Below are positions 1 to 6,431 of a stretch of DNA of 10,828 nt, one piece after another. Position 1 is the first letter of the stretch, and every line of letters starts with the position of its first letter. The position numbers and the translations under genes were made by a program. The notes beneath the pieces were generated by a model. The model was not told where the DNA came from, searched no databases, and was given only the letters and a program-made list of their open reading frames with translations. The DNA is from Cyanobacteria bacterium UBA7694 (GTDB taxonomy: Bacteria; Cyanobacteriota; Sericytochromatia; UBA7694): assembly GCA_002482705.1 (NCBI GenBank), contig DLGM01000113.1, positions 168 to 10,995 of the forward strand, read 5' to 3'.

Positions 1-1893
1 AGACGGGGTAGGTTTTGGCGTACTGTTGCCCACAGGCAATGGCACATCAATTAAGCTTTCGGGGGCTGCGGGCGCAAAATCAAGGGGCTTGCGACTGGGA
101 GCCGGAGAGGCCGACTTAGCCGGAGTCGGGGTCACTGCCAAGAGATCCGCCAAAACATCAGCGGGCTTAGCAGAGGGTTTCACTACAGGGGGCTTTGCCA
201 CTTGTTGGGTTGGGGTTGCACTGGGTTTGGGTGTGGGCTTTGCTGTCGGTTTGGCCGTAGGCTTAGGGGTCGGCTTTAAAGGCGGCTTGGGGGTCGGCTT
301 AGCAGACGGTTTCAGAGAGGGCTTGGCGCTGGGTTTAGCACTTGGAGCCAAACTGGGTTTAGGAGTAGGGGGCGTTGATGGCTTGAGTGAAGGAGCCGCG
401 CTCGGCATTGCCAACAGGGCATCCACACTATTGGCTTGATTGACATTGGGTTTGGTACTTGCTGCCGGGCTGGGTTTGACCGAGGGCTTAGCGCTGGGCA
501 AACCTAAGAGCGCATCCACACTATTGGCCTGACTGGGTGCAGTACTGGGCTTAGCCGTAGGCTTCACGGGTGGCGCAGAGGGTTTGGCGCTAGGACGGGC
601 CTGTAACGCCGCTTCGAGATCAGCCAAAGTATCCCCCCCGCTGGGTTTGGCGGTAGGGGGTTTACTCGGTTGGACAGGTTTTTGACTCGGTTTGGCACTG
701 GGTAACCCCAACAGAGCATCTACACTATTGGCCTGAGTAGCACTTGCTGAAGTGGGTTTAGGGCTAGGGGCTTTGCTGGGAGCTGTGCTGGGTTTGACCG
801 GCGGGGGAGAACCAAAAATAGCCGTTTCCAAGGCCTGATTCACACTGCTGGCTGACGGCTTGACACTCGGGGGAGCAGAGGGTTTAACCGGGGGCACCGA
901 CGGTTTGACCGACGGTTTAACGGAAGGTTTAGCCGAAGGCTTCACTGGGGTGGGCACGACCGAAGGCTTGACTGTGGGCTTGACGCTCGGGATGGCGGTC
1001 GGCTTCGGAGTCGGTTTGGCTGAAGCGGCTACTGTCGGTTTGACGGTAAGAAGCACGCTCGGTTTGGGTGTCGGTGCAGCTGAAGGGCTCCCTCTTAATG
1101 AATTTTCAAGCTCCTGCAATGCATCGGGGGTAGGAGTCGCAGAAGGTAAAACCAGGGGGGGGCCCGTAACCGGAATGGAAGAAGGGGTGATATTGGTATT
1201 GATTAACTCGGTCAACTCGGGAGTTGGCATTGGGCGGGCCAAGGCCACCCGCACATCGTCAAAGAGCAAGGCCGATGCTTTTGAGACCATCGCCAGCGCC
1301 TCATAACGGGTAATGTCACTTTTGCCGTTAAATTTGCCCGAGCCATCGCCTTCGATCAGTTGCCAGATATTGGTAATTTGATCGACGGACTCTTTGTTCG
1401 AGTCGTCCACATCTTTAAACTCAATTTTTTTGCTGCGCTGGATGGGAGCAGGCACTGCCATAAACTGTAACAAACGCACCAAACTGGCAGCAAATTCGTA
1501 GCGGCTGACGGGCTTGGTGCCGTTAAAGGTGCCACTTTCCATTTCAATAATGCCTGCGCGCGTTACGCGGGAGACAGCATCAAAGCTGGCGCTCCCGGGC
1601 TGTACATCACTGATAATGACAATCACCGTATTGGGCACATCTTTGCCCCCGAGCAGGGTATTGAGAATTTCCGCATATTGGAAACGGGTCAGCGCCAGTT
1701 CGCCGCCAAAACGCGTATCGCTGACGCCCCGCATAATTTTGCGCTCATGCATAATCGTGGCCTGCTGCGACTGAGGGTGACGGTAGTCCATGTCAGCATA
1801 GGGCAGCTTGGCCCAGACTTCTGCGGACAGGCTCAGGGAGAGCATCAGGGCTAAGCCGAAGCGCGAGGGGAAGCGATCAAAGCGTTTGAGCAC
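1..1893 (-). CDS. SLH-domain secreted protein with Pro/Lys-rich tail (3' end beyond window)
   Basis: The frame is open for 631 codons from a GTG at 1893 to the left edge, so the C-terminus is missing. Residues 1-28 look like a signal peptide: basic KRFDRFPSR, a hydrophobic core FGLALMLSLSLSA, and a likely cleavage after VWA. This supports the GTG start, although the Shine-Dalgarno is poor. Three SLH-type repeats follow at about residues 32-82, 95-143 and 159-211. Each has an aromatic/Ile-x-D start (YADMD, ISDVQ, FKDVD), a central I/G region and an L/V/I-[ST]-R-[YF] end. SLH domains bind cell-wall polymers, so the protein is probably anchored at the envelope. From about residue 220 the chain is low-complexity Pro, Lys, Ser, Thr and Ala (repeated KPS, KPT and KPTPKP), broken by short helix-like segments such as SVDALLGLP. 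The tail is presumably extended and disordered. I do not recognise a specific family, and the role of any missing C-terminal domain is unknown. Confidence 0.8.
   Translation of the reverse strand, partial: MLKRFDRFPSRFGLALMLSLSLSAEVWAKLPYADMDYRHPQSQQATIMHERKIMRGVSDTRFGGELALTRFQYAEILNTLLGGKDVPNTVIVIISDVQPGSASFDAVSRVTRAGIIEMESGTFNGTKPVSRYEFAASLVRLLQFMAVPAPIQRSKKIEFKDVDDSNKESVDQITNIWQLIEGDGSGKFNGKSDITRYEALAMVSKASALLFDDVRVALARPMPTPELTELINTNITPSSIPVTGPPLVLPSATPTPDALQELENSLRGSPSAAPTPKPSVLLTVKPTVAASAKPTPKPTAIPSVKPTVKPSVVPTPVKPSAKPSVKPSVKPSVPPVKPSAPPSVKPSASSVNQALETAIFGSPPPVKPSTAPSKAPSPKPTSASATQANSVDALLGLPSAKPSQKPVQPSKPPTAKPSGGDTLADLEAALQARPSAKPSAPPVKPTAKPSTAPSQANSVDALLGLPSAKPSVKPSPAASTKPNVNQANSVDALLAMPSAAPSLKPSTPPTPKPSLAPSAKPSAKPSLKPSAKPTPKPPLKPTPKPTAKPTAKPTPKPSATPTQQVAKPPVVKPSAKPADVLADLLAVTPTPAKSASPAPSRKPLDFAPAAPESLIDVPLPVGNSTPKPTPS
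388..732 (-). repeat. Three copies of a 16-residue A-N-S-V-D-A-L-L motif inside the SLH protein tail
   Basis: ANSVDALLGLPSAKPS occurs at residues 388-403 (685-732) and again, identically, at 456-471 (481-528). A variant ANSVDALLAMPSAAPS lies at 487-502 (388-435). Looser relatives occur elsewhere in the tail: LADLEAALQARPSAKPS at about 423-439, NQALETAIFGS at 352-362, and VLADLLAVTPTP at 580-591. The conserved core is a short acidic-hydrophobic helix ending in Pro, separated by K-P-rich spacer. This resembles a repeated binding motif more than random low complexity, but that is inference. Confidence 0.7.
850..1071 (-). repeat. K-P-[ST]-[VA] low-complexity tract
   Basis: Residues 275-348 of the SLH protein are a degenerate array of 3- to 4-residue units (KPSV, KPTV, KPSA). 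At DNA level this is an imperfect period-9/12 repeat (GGTTTGACCGAC-like on the plus strand). A second such tract covers residues 503-560 (214-387). Such tracts are prone to slippage and produce long spurious open frames on the plus strand. Confidence 0.75.
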
Positions 1894-1929
1894 AGTTAAG
1901 GTTATCCATTTATCCTGTTGTTTTCTTTT

Positions 1930-1958
1930 ATTATCCGGTTTAATGAGAAGACAGTCTA
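1930..1958 (-). promoter_or_regulatory. Putative sigma70-type promoter for the SLH gene
   Basis: Read on the minus strand, TAGACT (1953-1958, four of six matches to TTGACA) is followed after exactly 17 bp by GATAAT (1930-1935, five of six matches to TATAAT). Transcription would start near 1923, about 30 nt before the GTG at 1893. This is consensus matching by eye only. Confidence 0.45.
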
Positions 1959-1965
1959 CCTAGAC
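1954..1965. promoter_or_regulatory. Short palindrome overlapping the predicted -35 box
   Basis: GTCTA-CC-TAGAC is a perfect 5-bp inverted repeat with a 2-bp spacer. It lies between the divergent SLH and DUF366 genes and covers the predicted -35 of the SLH promoter. AGACAG also occurs as a direct repeat at 1949-1954 and 1962-1967. It could be an operator serving either gene; arms this short can also occur by chance. Confidence 0.3.
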
Positions 1966-1978
1966 AGACCCTGTTGGC

Positions 1979-1983
1979 AGGAG
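1979..1983 (+). promoter_or_regulatory. Ribosome binding site of the DUF366 gene
   Basis: AGGAG lies 10 nt upstream of the ATG at 1994 and supports that start. The nearer ATG at 1986 is out of frame. Confidence 0.7.
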
Positions 1984-1993
1984 AAATGTTCAG

Positions 1994-2548
1994 ATGCATA
2001 CCTATTTACACCCCGACCCACTGACCTATACGGGGCCACAACTGAGTTCCCACTTCATTTATCGCACTTTTGGTCTGCGCGGTGATACCATTGCCGCTTT
2101 TGCGGGCCCCTGCCAAGTGGCCACTCCAGAAATGGTCGACCTTGAAGATGTTCATGCCGGATTACACATTTACAGTGAACACATGCTGCATTTTCTGGTC
2201 GAACACTTTGAAGCACCGTTGCGCATGATGGTCTTGCGTCAGCGCCTCTTAACCGCCCAAATGCAACAAATTTTGCAGCAACATGGGGTGACCCACTTGC
2301 GTCGCAGTGGGGATGACCTCTATGACCAAGAAGCCAAATTATCCGTTTCCATTGCCACGGTCAGCCCCGTGTCCGGGCTCATTCACTTCGGTATCAATAT
2401 TTCTAGCCACAATACCCCGATTCCCACCCGTGGACTCTCCGATTACGGGATCGATTGGCATATTTTTGCCGCCCAGGTGCTCGAAACATATGCCCAAGAA
2501 GAACATGCAATCGGGCAAGCGGTCGCCAAAGTGCGGTGGGTTTCCTAA
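1994..2548 (+). CDS. DUF366 family protein, function unknown
   Basis: The 184-residue protein matches my recollection of the DUF366 family, which is found in archaea and diverse bacteria. Family-like blocks in order are: GDTIAAFAGPC at 30-40, EMVDLED at 46-52, HMLHFLVEHF at 63-72, RRSGDDLYD at 103-111, and KLSVSIATVSPVSGLIHFGI at 115-134. Dense Asp, Glu and His in these blocks suggest a metal- or nucleotide-binding enzyme. I recall the family being placed near the biotin/lipoate-ligase-like fold but cannot verify that here. There is no signal peptide or membrane segment, so it is probably cytoplasmic. Length looks complete. It starts 100 bp from the divergent SLH gene and has its own strong RBS. 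The next gene has its own candidate -10 box, so the two need not share a transcript. The family call is fairly sure; the function is not known. Confidence 0.85.
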   Translation: MHTYLHPDPLTYTGPQLSSHFIYRTFGLRGDTIAAFAGPCQVATPEMVDLEDVHAGLHIYSEHMLHFLVEHFEAPLRMMVLRQRLLTAQMQQILQQHGVTHLRRSGDDLYDQEAKLSVSIATVSPVSGLIHFGINISSHNTPIPTRGLSDYGIDWHIFAAQVLETYAQEEHAIGQAVAKVRWVS

Positions 2549-2616
2549 AAATACCCCTAGCCTTAACCAAATCTTAGACAACAAACTCGAAAGAGATCTG
2601 CGTGAGAGCCCTATAG

Positions 2617-2622
2617 TATAAT
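2617..2622 (+). promoter_or_regulatory. Putative -10 box of the repeat-protein gene
   Basis: A perfect TATAAT lies in the 92-bp gap after the DUF366 gene. No good -35 is present at 16-18 bp spacing, so this may be an activator-dependent promoter or chance. Initiation near 2629 would give a leader of about 30 nt to the ATG at 2659. Confidence 0.4.
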
Positions 2623-2630
2623 TGATACGC

Positions 2631-2661
2631 AAGGTCTGCTATGCGAAGGAAGGTCCGCATG
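2631..2661 (+). promoter_or_regulatory. Duplicated ribosome-binding-site/ATG unit
   Basis: AAGGTCTGCTATG (2631-2643) is nearly repeated as AAGGTCCGCATG (2650-2661), giving two in-frame ATGs 18 nt apart, each behind a purine-rich site. The second has the longer Shine-Dalgarno (AAGGAAGG, 2646-2653) and is preferred. ATGCG (2641-2645) and CGCAT (2656-2660) can pair, placing the second Shine-Dalgarno in a 10-nt loop and part of the start codon in the stem. Confidence 0.5.
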
Positions 2662-4938
2662 TTAAACAACAACATCAATTACAACGCCGCCCCAGTCCCG
2701 ATGGCGACTACGGTCCCCGTCCAGGGAATGCCACAACCCTACGCACCCCAGCCCACCCCTTATCCTCAGGGGATGCCTTCTTATGCCCCGGATCAGGCCA
2801 GCTTCTCACCCTATGGTGCCGCTCCTCGCCCTCAGCAACCGGCAGTCCAAGTTGGCCTAATGGACAAAATGAAGTCGTATTTCAACGACACCTATAACAC
2901 CGAAGACAATCTGCGTGCTTATAAAATCTTCCAACAAGAAGTAGATAACAACCCCCAGACCTTAAAGCCTGGCAGCCAAGACAAAGGTCGCGTTGAAGAA
3001 TTACAACGCCGCCTGAACATCGTGGGCATTAGCGCCAACGTCAACGGCATTTATGGTTATGCAACCGGCGAAGCAATCAAAGAATTTAAAACCAAAATGG
3101 GCATCAATGACGGCTTCCTCAACAAAGAAGGTAAACCCGCCATCACGGATATTGCCACGCCACAAATGCAGGCGGTGCTCAACTATGCCGTGACCCGTCA
3201 GCTCAACCCCGGTATGCCCGGCCCCAACAACCCTATGCCCCTGACTCAGGAAGACATGGTTTGGGCTCAAAACCTGATGGCTCGGGTTCAACAGTTTGGT
3301 TATAAACCCACCCAACAGGAATACAGCCGTTACCAAGACATCTTGGCCCGCCAACAAACCAGCGGCACCCCCCAGATGCCGCAAACACAGGTTCCGGCCA
3401 ACCCGATCGTCATGCAACCACCGGTTCAACAGCCTGTGTTCCAGCCCCCGGCACAGACCTCTTTGCCTTTAGCCAGTGGGCCGGTAAACCAGCAAGAGCT
3501 GCAATGGGCCTTAGATCTGCAAACCCGGATCACCAATCAGGGTTATCAGCCCAGTGCCCAAGAAGCAGCTCAATATGACAATATCCAAAAGCGGTATGCG
3601 GCTCAACAAGCACCGGCCAGTCAGCCCACGGCTCCTGCCAATAGTGGTCAACCAGTCACCCAGCAAGAGTTGGATTGGGCCCTGGATCTACAAAACCGTA
3701 TTACCACCCAAGGTTATCAGCCCACGCAACAGGAAGCAGATGCCTATACGGATATTTTCAACCGCTACCAAAATCAGCCAGCCCAGCCTACAGCGCCCAG
3801 CGCTCCCACCCGTCCGGCTCCGGGCACCACTGCTCCGGTGCGCATTGACAACTCCGTCAGCTCCCAAGAGCTGCAATGGGCCATGGATCTGCAACACCGG
3901 ATTGATACCCAAGGTTATCGTCCGACCCAGCAGGACATTATCCGTTATACCGATATCTACAACCGCTACCAAGCCAGCCAACAGGAAGCAGCCAACAAGC
4001 CCCCTGTGGTCGCTCCCCAACCCAGCCAGCCGAGTGCTCCCCCCGTGGTGACGCAGCCTAGCCAACCGGCTCCGACCCAGCCAGCGGCACCGCAGCCTTC
4101 ACCCGGTGGTAACAGCACCCATCCCAACGCGGTGGCCTACCAAGACGTGCAGTGGGCTCGCCAACTCGAAGGTCGCATGGTCGATGGCCATCGCGCCACC
4201 GAAGCGGAGGTCAATCGCTACAACGACATCCAAATGCGGATTTCGATGTTTGGGATCCAAGCTGCCCCGGCAGCCCCCGTCGCTCCGACCCAGCAAAGCG
4301 CTGGTGTCACCCAGTCGGAAGTCGATTGGGCCATGCAACTGCAACACAAAGTGCAGTTCCAAGGTTATGCTCCCAGCGAACAGGAAGTGGCCGCTTATAC
4401 GGATATCTACAGTCGTTACCAGCAACAGGCAGCGGCTGAACAAACGGCAGCAGCCCAACAGCCCGCAGCCCCGCAGCCAACCGCTCCGGCCCCACAACAG
4501 CCCGTTACGGTTCAGGTCAATGTCGGTGGCCCCCAAGGTGCCGTCAACCCACCCACCCAGCAAGAGCTTGACTGGGCCATGCGTCTACAAACCATGATTC
4601 AGCAACAAGGCTACCAAGCCAGCGATCACGAGATGCAGGTATATACCGACATTTACAATCGTGCCCAAGGTGGTCAGGGCGTGAGCGCCCAACAACAACC
4701 GACGGCTCCCCAGCAGCCCATGGCTCCGCAGTACACGGCTCCGGTTGCTCCCCCACAACCGGCTTATCAGGCTCCCCCTGGCAATGTCATGATTGATGTG
4801 GGTGCTGCTGACAACGAATTGCAGTGGGCCCTCGAACTGCTCAACCGTTATCGTCAAGGTTACCAGCCCTCCCAGAGCGAACTGACCATGTACGAACAAA
4901 TTATCTCCCGCAAGGCCGTACCGGGCGCAACCCCCTAA
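2659..4938 (+). CDS. Peptidoglycan-binding-domain protein with eight helical-hairpin repeats
   Basis: With the ATG at 2659 the protein has 759 residues; the in-frame ATG at 2641 would add six. Residues 1-65 are Pro/Gln/Tyr-rich and contain no signal peptide or membrane segment. Residues 66-107 look helical. Residues 108-149 resemble a PG_binding_1 domain (VEELQRRLNIVG, then GIYGYATGEAIKEFKTKMGI). From 196 to 752 there are eight copies of a 35-39-residue module. Its consensus is QELxWAxxLQxRI, then QGYxPTxxE, then a second helix YxDIYNRY. The modules are separated by 17-55 residues of Pro/Gln/Ala-rich linker. I cannot assign the module to a known family; it looks like a Trp-containing helical hairpin. 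Context (a SpoIID-type gene 77 nt downstream) and the PG-binding domain suggest a wall scaffold or adaptor, which is inference. How it would be exported is unclear. Confidence 0.8.
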   Translation: MLNNNINYNAAPVPMATTVPVQGMPQPYAPQPTPYPQGMPSYAPDQASFSPYGAAPRPQQPAVQVGLMDKMKSYFNDTYNTEDNLRAYKIFQQEVDNNPQTLKPGSQDKGRVEELQRRLNIVGISANVNGIYGYATGEAIKEFKTKMGINDGFLNKEGKPAITDIATPQMQAVLNYAVTRQLNPGMPGPNNPMPLTQEDMVWAQNLMARVQQFGYKPTQQEYSRYQDILARQQTSGTPQMPQTQVPANPIVMQPPVQQPVFQPPAQTSLPLASGPVNQQELQWALDLQTRITNQGYQPSAQEAAQYDNIQKRYAAQQAPASQPTAPANSGQPVTQQELDWALDLQNRITTQGYQPTQQEADAYTDIFNRYQNQPAQPTAPSAPTRPAPGTTAPVRIDNSVSSQELQWAMDLQHRIDTQGYRPTQQDIIRYTDIYNRYQASQQEAANKPPVVAPQPSQPSAPPVVTQPSQPAPTQPAAPQPSPGGNSTHPNAVAYQDVQWARQLEGRMVDGHRATEAEVNRYNDIQMRISMFGIQAAPAAPVAPTQQSAGVTQSEVDWAMQLQHKVQFQGYAPSEQEVAAYTDIYSRYQQQAAAEQTAAAQQPAAPQPTAPAPQQPVTVQVNVGGPQGAVNPPTQQELDWAMRLQTMIQQQGYQASDHEMQVYTDIYNRAQGGQGVSAQQQPTAPQQPMAPQYTAPVAPPQPAYQAPPGNVMIDVGAADNELQWALELLNRYRQGYQPSQSELTMYEQIISRKAVPGATP
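3244..4914 (+). repeat. Array of eight W-A-L-Q / G-Y-x-P hairpin modules
   Basis: Module positions are 3244-3354, 3487-3603, 3655-3771, 3856-3972, 4138-4248, 4306-4422, 4555-4665 and 4810-4914. Nearly invariant positions are the W-A pair and Leu in helix 1, the turn G-Y-x-P, a Glu or Asp opening helix 2, and Tyr-x-x-Ile in helix 2. Module 5 departs most: its turn reads DGHRAT in place of QGYxP. Module 8 has a one-residue-shorter turn. Modules 2, 3, 4, 6 and 7 are closest to each other, suggesting internal duplication, while modules 1, 5 and 8 have diverged. Confidence 0.85.
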
Positions 4939-4954
4939 GCGCGACCTTCACCCC

Positions 4955-4987
4955 AAATCCCGGCAGCTCAAAGCAGCTCCGGGATTT
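4955..4987 (+). promoter_or_regulatory. Strong intergenic hairpin between repeat-protein and SpoIID genes
   Basis: AAATCCCGG (4955-4963) pairs perfectly with CCGGGATTT (4979-4987). After a one-base bulge (C4964), AGCT pairs with AGCT around the loop CAAAGC (4969-4974), giving 13 base pairs. No T-run follows, so it is not a typical intrinsic terminator. It could be a partial terminator, an mRNA processing or stability element, or a protein site that sets the ratio of the two products. Confidence 0.55.
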
Positions 4988-5015
4988 GAGTCTGAAAGAA
5001 AGATGAGCTGATAGT

Positions 5016-6341
5016 ATGGACTTCCTTCGCCGCATTACCGGCACCCAGCCGGTCCGGGCCACCGCCCCCTTAACCCTGTCTCCGGCCATTGCTCCAGTTG
5101 CTCCGGCAGGCCCCGCCGAACTGCGTCCCCGTGATACGGTACGGCGTACAGCTCAGCTAGACCCGACTGGCCCAGTGGCAGGTATTTTTGCCGCCCAAGA
5201 AGGTTATGCCAACGAAATCAGCAAACTTCAGGCAGTCACGGTGCGTACCGAAGAACTGCCCGACTTTTCTGTACGCCCCCTGCGCATTGGCATTGCGGTG
5301 GCCCAACGCCAAGCCGAAATGACCTTCAGTGGCAACTTAAAAGCCGAAACACCCCAAGGCATCGTCGATTTGGGCAGTTGGGATCAAGCGGATATCCAGG
5401 TCAGCGCAGCTGAGGGCGGTTTTACCCTGCGCATTGATGGCCAACCGCTGGGCACCTTTCAGGGACGCCTGATCGGTGAAAACAAGGCCGAAACCGTCAA
5501 AATCAACGGGCGGGCTTATCGGGGGGGCATTGAAGTCACGCCCCACCCAGAACAGCCCAATACTATCAACGTGCTCAACCCGGTCATGCTCGAAGACTAT
5601 CTGCTCAGCGTTGTGCCCTCTGAAAGCCCAGCTTCTTGGCCCTTAGAAAGCCTGAAAGCCCAAGCCATGGCCGCCCGCACCTATGCCGTCGCCAATTGGC
5701 AAAAGCGTGCTGCGCAAGGTTACGACATGAATGCCGACACCTCTGATCAAATGTACCGGGGGCTCGAAACCGAAATGCCCTCCACCAACCAAGCGGTCAA
5801 AGAAACCGCCAACCAAATTCTGACCTATGGCGGAAAACCGATCAACGCCCTGTTTTTCTCGTCCTCAGGCGGTTATACCGACTCCTCCAAAGAAGTTTGG
5901 GGCACCGAACTGCCCTATATCCAGCCCGTACCCGACTTTGACCAGGCTTCCCCCCGCTATCGCTGGGACAAAACCATCAGCCAAAACGAGTTACAAACGG
6001 CCCTGCGCAATCTTGGCCACAATATTGGCACCATCCGCGAAGTACGCCCCCTGACCTTTACCCCGCAAAAACGTGTCAAAACGCTTGAGCTGGTGGGCAC
6101 CCAAGGGCGCGTCACCGTCGACAGCAACAAGTTCCGCTTTGCCGCCAAGCTCAATAGCACCCTCTGGACGGTCAGCCGTCAAAATGGCAACCCGCCCAGT
6201 TTCCGCTTTGATGGTGGTGGCTGGGGCCACGGTCTCGGCATGTCCCAGTGGGGCGCACGCCAAATGGCCGCCGATGGCAAATCCGCTGAAGAAATTGTCA
6301 AACACTACTACACCGGGATTGCCATCGAAGCTTTGCCTTAA
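5016..6341 (+). CDS. SpoIID/LytB-domain protein, putative peptidoglycan glycan-strand lytic enzyme
   Basis: The 441-residue protein carries the SpoIID/LytB domain over about residues 185-440. Visible hallmarks are: YLLSVVPSESPASWPLESLK at 195-214 followed by AQAMAARTYA; DTSDQMYRG at 241-249; FSSSGGYT at 281-288; WGTELPYI at 295-302; and GGGWGHGLGMSQWGA at 400-414. Characterised SpoIID is a lytic transglycosylase acting on denuded glycan; Glu203 in P-S-E-S-P is the likely catalytic acid by position in the family. LytB relatives are amidase enhancers. Residues 85-180 may be an SH3-like or SPOR-like accessory region, not identified. The N-terminus (MDFLRRITG, then Ala/Pro-rich to about residue 35) has no convincing hydrophobic core, which is odd for a wall enzyme. 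The start is the only good ATG after the upstream hairpin, and its Shine-Dalgarno is weak. It may be co-transcribed with the repeat-protein gene (77-nt gap). Confidence 0.9.
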   Translation: MDFLRRITGTQPVRATAPLTLSPAIAPVAPAGPAELRPRDTVRRTAQLDPTGPVAGIFAAQEGYANEISKLQAVTVRTEELPDFSVRPLRIGIAVAQRQAEMTFSGNLKAETPQGIVDLGSWDQADIQVSAAEGGFTLRIDGQPLGTFQGRLIGENKAETVKINGRAYRGGIEVTPHPEQPNTINVLNPVMLEDYLLSVVPSESPASWPLESLKAQAMAARTYAVANWQKRAAQGYDMNADTSDQMYRGLETEMPSTNQAVKETANQILTYGGKPINALFFSSSGGYTDSSKEVWGTELPYIQPVPDFDQASPRYRWDKTISQNELQTALRNLGHNIGTIREVRPLTFTPQKRVKTLELVGTQGRVTVDSNKFRFAAKLNSTLWTVSRQNGNPPSFRFDGGGWGHGLGMSQWGARQMAADGKSAEEIVKHYYTGIAIEALP

Positions 6342-6361
6342 TCAATAAGCACTTCTGATTT

Positions 6362-6407
6362 TATCTTAGCTGGCTCAATGAGATAAACGCTTAAGATAGT
6401 TATTTTT
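6362..6407 (+). terminator. Possible terminator or operator: AT-rich inverted repeat with T-run
   Basis: TATCTTAGC (6362-6370) can pair with GC-T-TAAGATA (6389-6398, one bulged T), and a run of five T follows at 6403-6407. The loop is long (18 nt) and the stem AT-rich, so termination would be weak. A competing pairing, TTATCT (6361-6366) with AGATAA (6381-6386), also exists. The element sits between the SpoIID gene and the PIN cassette, so it could instead be a repressor site for the cassette. Confidence 0.35.
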
Positions 6408-6431
6408 GAGGTGAAATGGTAAGCTTGAAGT

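Noticed and set aside
388..732. Evenly spaced repeats considered as a CRISPR-like array
   Set aside because: The repeats are in-frame peptide repeats with coding spacers of variable length and low complexity, not unique spacers.
26..1306. Gly-rich plus-strand open frames (26-439 and 860-1306) with G-L-[TA]-x-G repeats
   Set aside because: They are the antisense of the K-P-[ST] codons of the minus-strand SLH gene, which has a signal peptide, SLH repeats and an unbroken 631-codon frame.
2612..2617. TATAGT as an alternative -10 box
   Set aside because: The overlapping TATAAT at 2617-2622 is a better match, and neither has a convincing -35.
2307..2632. Overlapping open frames on both strands at the end of the DUF366 gene
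   Set aside because: They overlap the well-supported DUF366 frame and show low-complexity, non-family sequence.
3001..4899. Several antisense and alternate-frame open frames within the hairpin-repeat gene
   Set aside because: They arise from the biased codons of the Pro/Gln-rich repeats, have no RBS support and no recognisable domains.
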